DNA of 30,220 bases, taken from contig CAJWTF010000035.1 of assembly GCA_913046825.1 (NCBI GenBank), forward strand, positions 1 through 30,220. The letters are read 5' to 3'. This DNA is from an uncultured Rickettsiales bacterium. Lineage in GTDB: Bacteria; Pseudomonadota; Alphaproteobacteria; UBA8366. The notes below the pieces were generated by a model. The model was given only the letters and a program-made list of their open reading frames with translations, was not told where the DNA came from and searched no databases. Made by a program: the position numbers and the translations under genes. The first letter of the stretch is position 1. Each line of letters opens with the position of its first letter. Shown in pieces: positions 7,827-16,476 of this stretch.

Positions 7827-9008
7827 CTAGCCCTTCTCTGTAGATAATGCAGATATCGCTTCCAAGAGGCGAGCGATCTCCGCGTCGTCATTGTAATAAT
7901 GCACCGATGCACGAACGACCGGCGGCAAGTTGCGCCGTGACGCATCTAACAAGGTGCTGGAGGGGTTGGAGACGCTGACATTGATCCGTCGCGTAGCCAA
8001 CGCAGCTTTGATATCGAGCGCATCCACGTCCTCCAGCGTGAAGGTCACGATCCCACATTGAACGCGACCGATATCCCGCACCTCGACACCGGGAATAGAT
8101 GATAGGCCGTCCCGCAACGTCCCCGCCAATACCTGTACACGTTCCCAGATATCCGCGAGCCCCACATCCAACGCGTAGTTGACGGCGACACCCAATCCCA
8201 GGCGGGCGGCATAATTGTTCTCCCAATTCTCGAACCGACGCGCATCAGGTCGCACCTCAAAACGATCCGGCGCCACCCATTCGGCCGAGAACATATCAAG
8301 CATCGGCGGCTCCAAAGTTTCCAGAAGCCCGTCGCGAACATACAAGAAGCCGGTGCCCCGAGGTCCGCGTAAGTACTTCCGACCGGTGGCTGATAGAATG
8401 TCGCAGCCAATCTCGTCGACGTCGACAGGCATGTGGCCGACAGTCTGACATGCATCGAGCAAATAGGTGATGTCGTGTTGCTTAGCGATTCTCCCAATCT
8501 CCACCGCCGGATTAACGAGGCCGCCGTTTGTGGGGATATGGGTAATGGAGATCAGCTTGACCCGCTCGTCGATCATATTCTCTAGAGCGGCAACATCGAC
8601 CTCACCACTATTCGTCGAGGGAATTGTCTCAACGACCGCACCAACCTTTTTCGCGACTTGCAGATAAGCGATATAGTTGGCGGCGTATTCGGCTTCCGCC
8701 GTCAGGATTCGATCTCCCTTGGCGAACGGCAGCGCATAGAAAGCCATGTCCCAAGCGACAGTCGCATTCTCCACAAGCGCGATTTCCTGGGTCTTCGCAC
8801 CAATAAGTTGGGCAACCGACGTGTATACCGCCTCGCAACGCTCCGCGGCCTCTGCCGCCGCTTCGTAACCACCGATCGCAGCTTCAAGTTTCAGATGATT
8901 GATCTGCGCATCCAGAACCGGCGTCGGCATCAACGCCGCGCCCGCATTGTTGAAATGCGCCACATTTGATAGGCCCGGCGTATCTTGGCGAAGTTTCTCT
9001 ATATTCAT
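7827..9008 (-). CDS. Class V aminotransferase-fold PLP enzyme (desulfurase/lyase-like)
   Basis: A 393-residue fold-type I PLP enzyme of the class V group (NifS/isopenicillin epimerase/EgtE-like). The PLP Lys211 lies in SATGRKYLRGPRGTGFLY, and Asp185 in LLDACQTVGH contacts the pyridine nitrogen. The N-terminal HFNNAGAALMP and the THIPTNGGLVNP loop are also typical. The mobile loop with the catalytic Cys of true cysteine desulfurases is not seen near the end (VVRASVHYYND instead). So a lyase, epimerase or aminotransferase role on an amino acid is more likely than sulfur transfer. It lies 6 nt after the flavin oxidoreductase gene and 5 nt before the small amidase subunit. Its binding site AGAAGG is inside the end of the preceding gene, so it belongs to this operon. 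Exact reaction unknown. Confidence 0.88.
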   Translation of the reverse strand: MNIEKLRQDTPGLSNVAHFNNAGAALMPTPVLDAQINHLKLEAAIGGYEAAAEAAERCEAVYTSVAQLIGAKTQEIALVENATVAWDMAFYALPFAKGDRILTAEAEYAANYIAYLQVAKKVGAVVETIPSTNSGEVDVAALENMIDERVKLISITHIPTNGGLVNPAVEIGRIAKQHDITYLLDACQTVGHMPVDVDEIGCDILSATGRKYLRGPRGTGFLYVRDGLLETLEPPMLDMFSAEWVAPDRFEVRPDARRFENWENNYAARLGLGVAVNYALDVGLADIWERVQVLAGTLRDGLSSIPGVEVRDIGRVQCGIVTFTLEDVDALDIKAALATRRINVSVSNPSSTLLDASRRNLPPVVRASVHYYNDDAEIARLLEAISALSTEKG

Positions 9009-9014
9009 GTCGGA

Positions 9015-10085
9015 TTACCTTCTTAAAGCCGGAAACACTTCTTGCTCCAGCAATGCTTTAGACTCCGGCCCACCGGGTGTTTCATGTATTCGGAGATTAC
9101 CACCGACGGATATCTTATCGAGACCAAGCGCCGCGATTTCTTTTAACCTCTCCACACATTGCTCCGGCGTGCCAACAACGCCGAAATGATCGATGAAATC
9201 GTCAGTTAGCGTTTTCGCCTGATTGGAATCGCCATGAGTATGGGCATTCATGTCATAGGCGTCGCGCAGTGTCTGTAGCGCCTGCTCCGCCTCCCGCGTC
9301 AGCGGACCATGGGTCTTTCCATGCATTACGGAAAACCGCGCGAAGACGGTCAAGCCGCCGCGGGCAACACCGCGTGCCACCGCCACGTCCGAATGCGCCG
9401 CACAATTGACGAACGCGCCGAAGGCAACCCCGTCCGGATTGAGCCCGGCCTTGCGCCGCGCTTCCCGCCCCAACTCGATACCCCATTTGAGACGTTCGAT
9501 ATCCGCTCCGACGGTAAGCATGACCCGGTCCGCCAAGAGAGCGGCAATCTCAATAATTTTAGGACCGGTTGCCGCGACTTCGACCGGTACTTTCTGTGTG
9601 CCGCCAATCCAAGCGATCCGGCTTTCCGTCGGTGAGTCCGCTAGGCCAAGGTCTTGCACCGGCGGTGCCACATTGTTCGGTATATCGATTTCGTCGAAGG
9701 GAACCGCATCGCCCCGCAAATAGGTTTGCAAATGACGTAGATAGGTCTCGAACTGCCCGATGCGAGCGGGCGCTCGGCCAAGATGAGCGAGAGCGGAATC
9801 GCCGCGCCCAATACCCAGCACCATACGCCCGTTGGCAACACGGTTGACGCTGGCGGCAGCCGTCGCGGTTGCCGCCGCCGTGCGCGTGACAGAGTTCGTC
9901 ACCGCCGTGCCAAGACCAATGCTTTCGGTCACCGTCGCCGCCATCGCCAAGGCGATATACGGATCACCAGAAAGATTTTGGGAATCGACGACATAGACGC
10001 CGTCCCAACCCTTTTCCTCGTAGTCGCGCGCGAGCCGCATTAACCCACGGGGCGATGCCGGGGCATTCGTCCAAAACTCAACCAT
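9015..10085 (-). CDS. Luciferase-like (LLM) flavin-dependent oxidoreductase
   Basis: A 356-residue TIM-barrel protein of the bacterial luciferase-like family, which uses reduced FMN or F420 in the cytoplasm. Typical features are ARDYEEKGWDGVYVVDS near the N-terminus, MAATVTESIGLGTAVTNS, the NGRMVLGIGRGDSALAHLG stretch that helps bind the cofactor, and FGVVGTPEQCVERLKE near the C-terminus. Family members include monooxygenases that open heterocycles or cleave C-S and C-N bonds (RutA and SsuD types) and F420 enzymes (Mer type); which one this is cannot be decided here. No flavin reductase or F420 gene is in view. It lies 12 nt after the VOC gene and 6 nt before the PLP enzyme gene, inside the operon. 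Confidence 0.9.
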   Translation of the reverse strand: MVEFWTNAPASPRGLMRLARDYEEKGWDGVYVVDSQNLSGDPYIALAMAATVTESIGLGTAVTNSVTRTAAATATAAASVNRVANGRMVLGIGRGDSALAHLGRAPARIGQFETYLRHLQTYLRGDAVPFDEIDIPNNVAPPVQDLGLADSPTESRIAWIGGTQKVPVEVAATGPKIIEIAALLADRVMLTVGADIERLKWGIELGREARRKAGLNPDGVAFGAFVNCAAHSDVAVARGVARGGLTVFARFSVMHGKTHGPLTREAEQALQTLRDAYDMNAHTHGDSNQAKTLTDDFIDHFGVVGTPEQCVERLKEIAALGLDKISVGGNLRIHETPGGPESKALLEQEVFPALRR

Positions 10086-10097
10086 GCGAGCCCCGTC

Positions 10098-10481
10098 TTA
10101 CTTGCGCTCAATCAGTTGATACATCACGCCGTGGCCGTCCTTGGGATGGACGAACACCATTTTGCCCGCTTCTATCAGGCGCGCGCCATTGGCTTTCATT
10201 TCCGCCGCCGCCTCTTGCAGATTGTCGACACCCAGCGCCACCAAATGAAGGCCTTCGCCATGCTTGGCCATCGCATTGCCAATAGCGCCTTCACCAAGAG
10301 GCTCACAAAGTTCGATAAACCGTCCGTCATCGCCTAACGGCAAGATCGCACGCTTCATGCCGAGCTCGGGAATTTCCTTTGGCTCTTCGCGCCGTTTCAT
10401 CCCCATCTTGCCTTCGTAATCCTTCAGTCCCTCTTCCAAATCCTTTACCCGCACCACGATATGGTCGATCCATTTGTACAT
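10098..10481 (-). CDS. VOC-family protein (glyoxalase/methylmalonyl-CoA epimerase-like)
   Basis: A 127-residue protein with two beta-alpha-beta-beta-beta units of the vicinal oxygen chelate fold. Candidate metal ligands are well placed: His7 in WIDHIVVRV, Glu57 in FIELCEP, His79 in GLHLVALGV and Glu125 in YQLIERK. This spacing is close to that of methylmalonyl-CoA epimerase and glyoxalase I, so metal-dependent epimerase, lyase or dioxygenase activity is possible. ATG 10481 has GGAG 7 nt upstream and is the first gene of the operon, after a 240-bp region with no gene on this strand. Its promoter should lie in 10482-10721, but I see no convincing -35/-10 pair. Confidence 0.88.
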   Translation of the reverse strand: MYKWIDHIVVRVKDLEEGLKDYEGKMGMKRREEPKEIPELGMKRAILPLGDDGRFIELCEPLGEGAIGNAMAKHGEGLHLVALGVDNLQEAAAEMKANGARLIEAGKMVFVHPKDGHGVMYQLIERK

Positions 10482-10721
10482 TCGTCGGCTCCCATTATTT
10501 CACCTGGTTTGATCTTCTAAATAGAATGTCGCTTGAACCGGTGTTGGGAAAAGCTCTCGAAAAAATTTCATCGCTGTGACGATGCTCACAGACGTTAAGC
10601 CGCATCCGAGTAAAGTGACCAAACTCGTCCAGTGACGATGTTTCCGCTGGGGATAACGATAACACCCAAGGCTCGACAGGGATTAAAATGGCTTAATACC
10701 GTGGCTATCTTCCGCAAATCG
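10482..10721. other. Divergent intergenic region before the operon and the metH-like pseudogene
   Basis: These 240 bp hold the start region of the five-gene operon (minus strand) and of the broken methyltransferase gene (plus strand). No clear promoter, palindrome or RNA gene was recognised. Short open frames here lack coding character. Confidence 0.4.
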
Positions 10722-11643
10722 ATGGCGATTTTTTTCCATACTGATGGTGGGTTAGAGACAAGCCTCGTCTTCCATGATGGCATCGATCTTCCACACTTCG
10801 CGGCATTCGACTTAATGAAGTCCAAAGATGGCCGACAACGACTGCGCGAGAATTTCGATCCGTATATCGATATCGCACGGGAAGCGGTTATAGGCTTCAG
10901 ACTCGAATCGTCCAACTGGCGCGCGGATAAAGACTGGGGTCAGCGATTGGGCTTCAGTGCCTCGACTCTGAAAGTAGTAAACCGCGACGCCGTCACCTTG
11001 ATGCATGATGTCCGTGACGCTCATGAAGGTAATCTTCCAATCGTGGTCAGTGGATGTATCGGCCCACGCGGTGACGGGTACGACCCCGGAGACGTCATGT
11101 CACCCATTGAGGCAGAAACCTATCATTCTCCGCAAATCGAAGCCTTTGCAAATGCCGGAGCGGACATGGCGACTACGATCACAGCGACGATATGAACGAA
11201 GCGATAAGTATCATCTTCGGCGCCATTAAGTTCGACATGCCGGTCGCCATTTCCTTTACCGTGGAGACCGACGGACACTTACCGACAGTGCAATCTCTAT
11301 GAGATGCTATCGCATCCGTTGATATCACCACCAATTAGGCCACCGCCTATTTCATGATTAATTGGGCGCACCCAACACACTTCCAGGATACGCTAAAGCG
11401 CGGCGGCACATCGCTTGGCCAGCCGCGCGGATTGCGCGCCAACGCGTCCTGTCTCAGTCATTCGAATTGGGCAATGCCGAGGAATTGGATATCGGCAATC
11501 CACAGGAGCTGGGCCATCAACACGACCATGTCCTCGGTGATTATCAGCATATCAAATTCTTTGGTGTATGCTGCGGGACAGATCACCGCCGTTTGGCAGA
11601 AATCGCAAAAGCAGGTCAGGAAAAATTCAAGACAGCGGCGTAA
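10722..11643 (+). pseudogene. Homocysteine S-methyltransferase-like gene, multiply broken
   Basis: The remains encode a zinc-dependent homocysteine/S-methylmethionine methyltransferase (MmuM type) of about 305 residues. Reading starts at ATG 10722 (TDGGLETSLVFHDGIDLP). It continues in that frame to near 11190 (VSGCIGPRGDGYDPGD), then shifts frame (VAISFTVETDGHLPTVQSL). It meets TGA at 11300-11302 and TAG at 11336-11338, resumes (FMINWAHPTHFQDTLKRG), and shifts frame again to the zinc-binding Cys pair in FFGVCCGTDHRRL, with TAA at 11641-11643. At least two frameshifts and two stops rule out function. The number of lesions argues against mere sequencing error. Family identity is clear from the FTVETDG and GCCGTDHR-type motifs. 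Confidence 0.88.
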
Positions 11644-11678
11644 CCCTTCGATCGCGCTCAGCCGCCGGGAGGCAAAAC

Positions 11679-12455
11679 TTATAAAGTGTCGACGAAGCGT
11701 TTGCTCGCCACCAAAACGGCTTCCAATTGATCCCGGTGTGGCGCATGCCCACAGCCCTCCAAGATCAACGGCTCCACGGGCCCGCCAATGCCCGCGACGA
11801 TCCGGTCCACCTGCTCAATTGTGCCGTATTCATCGGCGTCACCTTGGATGACCAAAGTGGGGCATTTAATCTTCGGAAGATATTCCTCAATATTCCAATC
11901 CCCAAAATCCGGTAATTGCCAAACGGCATTCCAGCCGTAGAAGCTCGCATCCGGATCAGCGTGATGGCGTGACAACAGATTGCGCAAAGCATCCGAGGAT
12001 TCATAGCTTTCCTGAATGGCCGCAATACTGTTCACGCTGAACCTTTCAGTGAAGACATGCGGTGCCTCAACAATAATACCGCCGACCTTCGTCGGCTGCG
12101 CACCGCCGCAAATCAGTGCAATAGACGCACCGTCACTATGGCCGAAGAAGATAGGCCGTTCGATCTTCAGCGCCGTGAGGAGTTCCGGCAGTTCTGCCAG
12201 AGCCGCGACATGCATATAGTCAATACCGAAAGACGCCTGGCGAACAGCCGAACGCCCGTAGCCATATCGTGAATACACCAGCACGTCAGCACCGGTGCGA
12301 GCGGCCAGCAATGCCGGGAAGTCGCGCCAGGTAGACACACTGCCGAGCCCCTCATGCAGCATCACAATAGTTGGAGCGTTTTCACTGTGTCCAAAATGCC
12401 GATGGTACTCAAGCTCGTGCCCGTTGGCTTGGACAATGCCTTCCTGCACACTCAT
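11679..12455 (-). CDS. Alpha/beta-fold hydrolase
   Basis: A 258-residue cytoplasmic hydrolase. The catalytic triad is visible: nucleophile Ser107 in FGHSDGAS, Asp208 in VIQGDADEYG and His237 in EGCGHAPHRD. The oxyanion region is MLHEGLGSVSTW. ATG 12455 (MSVQEG) is preferred. It lies 4 nt after the TAA of the upstream MBL-fold gene, whereas the longer frame to 12539 runs deep into that gene. The two genes thus form a pair and are probably co-transcribed. Substrate unknown; lengths and motifs fit esterases, C-C hydrolases and lactonases. Confidence 0.9.
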   Translation of the reverse strand: MSVQEGIVQANGHELEYHRHFGHSENAPTIVMLHEGLGSVSTWRDFPALLAARTGADVLVYSRYGYGRSAVRQASFGIDYMHVAALAELPELLTALKIERPIFFGHSDGASIALICGGAQPTKVGGIIVEAPHVFTERFSVNSIAAIQESYESSDALRNLLSRHHADPDASFYGWNAVWQLPDFGDWNIEEYLPKIKCPTLVIQGDADEYGTIEQVDRIVAGIGGPVEPLILEGCGHAPHRDQLEAVLVASKRFVDTL

Positions 12456-12459
12456 CAGA

Positions 12460-13362
12460 TTAGTCTTCGCCGTTACGCCACGCTTCGGCATCAAAGGCGA
12501 CATGACCACCGAAATAATGGACGGCCCGGTTGAGCCCACTCACCTCTTCCGGCGTATAGGTCTTCGTCGGTCCGTCAAGCCAAACGGCGCCAGGCTTTTC
12601 CTCAACCCAAGCATCGGCAGTTTGCAACGTACTTTGCCGTTGGATGACATCATAAATATAATAATGATCGGGTACTACGACCTTCGGCTTCAGTCGTTCG
12701 ATAATATGCTCCACTTGATGAAAGCCCATCACATGGCGGGAGCCGTCCACCGGCAAAAGAGCAATATCAATATTCCCCAGCATGTCCCAAACTTCTTCCG
12801 GTGGGTTATGACGGTTGTCGCCCCAATCAAGAATGCGGAGACCGCCAGTCTCGATCACGATCAGACAATGATCCCAGGAGCGCGGATTGTTCGGTGGTGT
12901 GATGTCGATCCCATCGAAGTCGAGAATGATTTTTTTAAAGTCGTAGATCGCGGAACTTGAATCAGTCTCGTGTTTGTCGGCGATCCCTCGAATGGTCACG
13001 TCGCCGAACGTATAGGTGCCGATCAAGCGGTCGATTAAAACATGAGCGTCTAGCCGATGCAGTGCGTCGTGATCGAAATGGGCGTGGGTCGAGACACCGA
13101 TGTCGACGGGGATGCGCGGAAAATCCTTGAAATACCAATCCCATTTTCGGGTCGGAAAATTGCGCCACGGGTCGCACATGACACTGATCCCGGCGGGCGA
13201 TGTGGCTCTGAACGCGGAGCTACCAAAGAACGCAAGCTCAACAGGCGCTTCTGATGGCAACGCTTCACCATCGTATAGTTTTTTCTGCAGCTCTATCATC
13301 TTGTTATGGTTAGTCATCAACTGCCATGTGTTGAGACCGTTATCGATTTCCGTCACGCTCAT
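12460..13362 (-). CDS. MBL-fold metallohydrolase (UlaG-like branch)
   Basis: About 300 residues with the metallo-beta-lactamase fold. The metal-binding motif is STHAHFDHDALHR, giving His93, His95, Asp97 and His98 from the chosen start. Further ligand candidates are His in DKHETD, Asp in LPVDGSRHVMG and His in VVPDHYYIYD. This arrangement resembles the branch holding UlaG lactonase and related phosphodiesterase/lactonase proteins. The start is uncertain: ATG 13362 (MSVTEIDNG) is used, with an alternative ATG 45 nt further in (MTNHNKMIEL); the frame extends upstream only through a TTG at 13416. Neither ATG has a strong binding site. The alpha/beta hydrolase follows 4 nt later, so both may act on linked ester or lactone substrates. 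Confidence 0.85.
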   Translation of the reverse strand: MSVTEIDNGLNTWQLMTNHNKMIELQKKLYDGEALPSEAPVELAFFGSSAFRATSPAGISVMCDPWRNFPTRKWDWYFKDFPRIPVDIGVSTHAHFDHDALHRLDAHVLIDRLIGTYTFGDVTIRGIADKHETDSSSAIYDFKKIILDFDGIDITPPNNPRSWDHCLIVIETGGLRILDWGDNRHNPPEEVWDMLGNIDIALLPVDGSRHVMGFHQVEHIIERLKPKVVVPDHYYIYDVIQRQSTLQTADAWVEEKPGAVWLDGPTKTYTPEEVSGLNRAVHYFGGHVAFDAEAWRNGED

Positions 13363-13457
13363 ACCCCTAGGATCGGATGCTGGATAGTACCTAACCTCGC
13401 TGCGGAAAGCGCACAATAAAATTACCGCCGCCAGCGAAGCCCACAGCGGCGGTTATA

Positions 13458-13729
13458 ATGATGGTGGAACTTAGAAAAGCCAAAGCGATGCAAGCAATAT
13501 TCGTGATGATCAAATGCGCCCTGGGCCGGACTTACGTCTTTGCGGAGAATCTGGCCGATGAAGTTGATGAAATTTCAGAGATCTATTCTATTTCCCGCCA
13601 ATACGACCTAATAGCAAAATTTTACCTTCCAAAAGATGCCAGTATTGGCACTTCGTCACCAAGAAAGTGCAAACCTTGGATGGCGTTGCAGACACCTGCA
13701 CAACGATCACTTTCAAGCCCTTCAAGTAG
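13458..13729 (+). pseudogene. AsnC/Lrp ligand-binding domain protein, broken by one frameshift
   Basis: This stand-alone AsnC-type regulatory domain (RAM domain, no DNA-binding part) would be about 80-90 residues. The first part reads MQAIFVMIKCALGRTYVFAE and SEIYSISRQYDLIAKFYLP from ATG 13458 or, more likely, 13488. Near 13650 the frame changes, and the next frame reads HFVTKKVQTLDGVADTCTTI and ends TFKPFK at TAG 13727-13729. Loss of one C in a GGC-CAC context would explain it exactly. Such domains bind amino acids and form dimers or octamers. One lesion only, so a recent mutation or base-call error are both possible. It is divergent from the MBL gene. Confidence 0.85.
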
Positions 13730-13798
13730 CCATTTGCGTACCTTGCCAATTCTTTTGATGATTGCCTGCAATCGCAACGTCGTCGAGGCTTGAGCTAA

Positions 13799-15023
13799 AT
13801 GGATTTATTATACGTTCTGCTCATCCTCATGGGCGTCTCACGCGGCTTCGGTGGGGTTGCGGAACGGATAGGGCAACCCGGCTTGGTTGGAGAATTGATC
13901 GCCCGCGTCGCGCTCGGTGCTCTCGTGATCGAACGTCCCGGCCTTTTCCCGCAACTTTCTCACATCGGCGATAACAAGGTCTTCGTAACCATCACCGATT
14001 TCGGCATGTTCTTTCTAATGCTCTCAGCGTCGAGATGCAGCCTCATAAAACACTTGAACACTCGGCAGGTGCACTCGCCGTCGCCAGTGGCGGCATGCTC
14101 GTGCCGCTCGGTCTCGGCTTGGCGCTCGGATGGCATTTCCTGCCCAAGAGCAAGTTATAAACCGCCCAATGTTTTTTCCTCGGCTCCGCATTAGCGATCA
14201 CGGCCGTGCTTGCGACCGTGGGGTCCTAGCCAGAGCTAGGTCAGCTAGGACGACGTTAGGCCAGACAACCGTCCCTGCGGGTATCTTTGACGATATACTG
14301 AGCCTCGTGCTCCTCGATTGACTGACCGCATTACTTTCGGCGGGTTCAACGCCCGGCCTGGAGGAATTCTTAACCCCTTTCGGAAAAGTCAGATTGTTCT
14401 TCTCCGTTACCGCGTTCTTCGGACTATACGTCTTCCCGCGCGGCGGTCGTTTGATGCGTTATTTGAAGAACAAGGCACTGGAAATCAGTGCTGTCTTGAT
14501 CGGCGCTTTCGCTTAAACCATATCCGCCGAATTACTAGGACTACATTTTAGCATCGGCGCTTTCATGGCGGGTCTCTATTTCGGCAGCAAGATCATCGAT
14601 GCGCAAAGCTATAACAGCGTTAAACAGGCAATTTCTGCGATAACCTTCGGCTTTCTAGCTCCAATTTTTTTCGCGTCCATCGGCTTGAATTTAAACATCA
14701 GCGCTTTGAGTGGCGCACCACTCTCTCTTGCTATTCTAATCTTGGTCGCATTCTTCAATAAAATCGTTGGTGCCGAAATTGCGGCACGCGCCTTCGAATT
14801 TTCACCGCGTGATTCCGGCATTAACGGTGTCGGCATGAGCCCCCGTGGTGCCGTCGAATTGGTGATCAAAGGGGTTGCGCTGAAAGCCGGCTTGTTCGAA
14901 ACGAATGGACACCCCTCTGTGATCGTCGAGAACCTTTTCTCTGCGGTAGTCATCATGGCGGTCGTCAAAACCGTCGTTAGCCCAATCATACTGAACCGCG
15001 CTTATAGAAGGAGTAGGCGCTAA
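13799..15023 (+). pseudogene. CPA2-type cation/proton antiporter (KefB-like), multiply broken
   Basis: This membrane antiporter of about 400 residues is still readable across three frames. The start at ATG 13799 gives DLLYVLLILMG and IGQPGLVGELIA. A frameshift near 14025 leads to HSAGALAVASGGMLVPLGLG, with stops at TAA 14158-14160 and just beyond. Another frame gives AGIFDDILSLVLLD and then a stop. Later comes GRLMRYLKNKALEISAVLIG with a further stop. The last 150 residues from about 14565 (GLYFGSKIIDAQSY, FFASIGLNLNI, GMSPRGAVELVI) are open to TAA 15021-15023. Membrane segments and the Asp-containing core motif (FDD) are recognisable. At least three frameshifts and several stops mean it is dead. 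Its stop overlaps the convergent DUF6134-like gene by 4 nt. Confidence 0.88.
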
Positions 15024-15697
15024 CTGCTGGCGTTATCGTTCAGACGATACAGGATGCGGGAGCCGTCCTTTGGCGCGTCAAATCCGACTGCGACCAGACG
15101 GCCATCCGGGCTGTACCAGAGTTCGCGTTGGAACTCTCCACCACCATCGATCCTGAAACCTTCGGCAAGAATGGATTTCCCAATTCCGCTCTCAATGCCG
15201 CGCATGCCCAATGGCATCACTTTCAGCGGCAGTACTCGTCCCACGATGGGGTCCAAAATCTTGTCTTCGGTCAGGATCGCCCGATTCCAAAGATTGGACG
15301 GCAGGATATCGCCGGGCGCCAATTTTCGCTCGCCATTCACTTCCACTAACATGCCATCACCAAGGCGCCGCAATTTTAACTTATAAGAGTCGCCATCATC
15401 ATCGGTTTCACTTTCCATTTGCAACAACCGACCGTTCTCCCACACTTCGAACGCGACGTGGGTGAATTTAAAGGCGGTGACAAACAACAGCTTGATTTCG
15501 AGGTCAACATCGATTTCAACCTCAAGTTTATCTCCCCTAGGACGGAAATCGAACTTGTGATAGCCGATGGGCGCGTCGTTGTGATATACAGTGAAATTCA
15601 ACGACTGTTTCGCCGCAGGCGTGAAGTTCATCGAGGCTGCGGGCGCACCGAACAGCAACGCCGCAGCAATCAATACGATAATCGATGTCAGTTTCAT
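15020..15697 (-). CDS. DUF6134-like exported protein
   Basis: A 225-residue protein with an N-terminal signal peptide: MKLTSIIVLIAAALLFGAPA, a basic residue then a hydrophobic core, with cleavage likely near AAS. The mature part is beta-rich: NFTVYHNDAPIGYHKFDF, EVEIDVDLEIKLLFVTAFKF, SETDDDGDSYKLKLRR, LPSNLWNRAILTEDKILDP and RELWYSPDGRLVAVGF. This pattern matches a family I recall as DUF6134, common in alphaproteobacteria and of unknown function, probably periplasmic. ATG 15697 is used because it opens the signal peptide. Its stop overlaps that of the broken antiporter on the other strand, and no operon partner is seen. Confidence 0.75.
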   Translation of the reverse strand: MKLTSIIVLIAAALLFGAPAASMNFTPAAKQSLNFTVYHNDAPIGYHKFDFRPRGDKLEVEIDVDLEIKLLFVTAFKFTHVAFEVWENGRLLQMESETDDDGDSYKLKLRRLGDGMLVEVNGERKLAPGDILPSNLWNRAILTEDKILDPIVGRVLPLKVMPLGMRGIESGIGKSILAEGFRIDGGGEFQRELWYSPDGRLVAVGFDAPKDGSRILYRLNDNASS

Positions 15698-15715
15698 GGC
15701 GCGCACTCTACCCAC

Positions 15716-16047
15716 GCTTACATTATGACTGCAATTCCGAAGTGGCCGAACTTCATCGAAATTGCGAAATTAGCCCGAATTCCCGCTAAAATCGGCTGGA
15801 TACCGAAGTATCGCTATAATAGATCTTAACCTTTGCGACGTATTGCTATCTTCGCAAACGACGATTCGTTCCCTTTCAAAAGTGTGATGACAGTTGGCCT
15901 CCCGCATCAATTCCGCGACATTCCCATCGACGACAATGGTCGCGCTTCCGGCATCCCGTATAGTCCTCACGAACAAGTTCAATTTTGCCTTGCAAGGCGG
16001 ATAAAGCCGGTTAGGTTCCTCGCGGTCTATTAACCGTGAGCCAGCAC
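15716..16047. other. Gene-poor region, no confident feature
   Basis: About 330 bp between the DUF6134-like gene and the thioesterase gene. Short frames are open on both strands (a 66-codon one at 15833-16033 plus, and one covering 15770-16276 minus), but neither shows a recognisable motif, start signal or steady codon bias. It may be decayed coding sequence, in line with the broken genes on its left. Confidence 0.4.
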
Positions 16048-16476
16048 ATGAGCACCGAATTTCTCGACTATACGAACGGCACTGACAGCCATTACCACGA
16101 AATGCTTGGCTACAAGATGACCGAATGGCGCGACGGCTACGTCCGCCTGGAAATGGACGTACAGCCCCGCCATCGCCAGCGCGGCACTTATACCCATGGC
16201 GGCATATTGATGGGCCTCCTTGATATTGCCGGGATTCTATCACATCTCCACGGCAAACGCGGCCAGGTTGAGACATTGACTCTCGCGCTCTCGACTAATT
16301 TTCTGGCGGCCGTCCATTCCCAGCGCGTTGCAGCGATCGGAGAGGTTACCAAGGCTGGTAACGCAGTGTATTTTGCAAACTCAAAAGTGATCGACATAGC
16401 CAGTGAAACAGTCTTGGCAACCGCGCTAGGCACTTTCCGCATCCGTACAAAGAAAGAAACCGGCCATCCAAAATGA
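16048..16476 (+). CDS. PaaI-like hotdog-fold thioesterase
   Basis: A 142-residue single hotdog domain likely to hydrolyse acyl-CoA or aryl-CoA thioesters in the cytoplasm. The core motif THGGILMGLLDIAG (His50, Gly51, Gly52 and Asp59) is the PaaI/YbgC-II type active-site helix. LALSTNFLAAVHSQRVAAIGEVTKAGN supplies the following strands. ATG 16048 is chosen over an in-frame GTG at 16036; neither has a strong ribosome binding site. It stands alone, so the substrate is unknown. It is intact although its left neighbours are decayed. Confidence 0.88.
   Translation: MSTEFLDYTNGTDSHYHEMLGYKMTEWRDGYVRLEMDVQPRHRQRGTYTHGGILMGLLDIAGILSHLHGKRGQVETLTLALSTNFLAAVHSQRVAAIGEVTKAGNAVYFANSKVIDIASETVLATALGTFRIRTKKETGHPK

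Noticed and set aside
7827..9008. PLP enzyme as a true cysteine desulfurase (IscS/SufS)
   Set aside because: The catalytic Cys loop is not seen and no Fe-S assembly genes are adjacent.
15770..16276. Minus-strand open frame of 168 codons
   Set aside because: It overlaps the thioesterase gene on the other strand and shows no family motif; probably a shadow frame.
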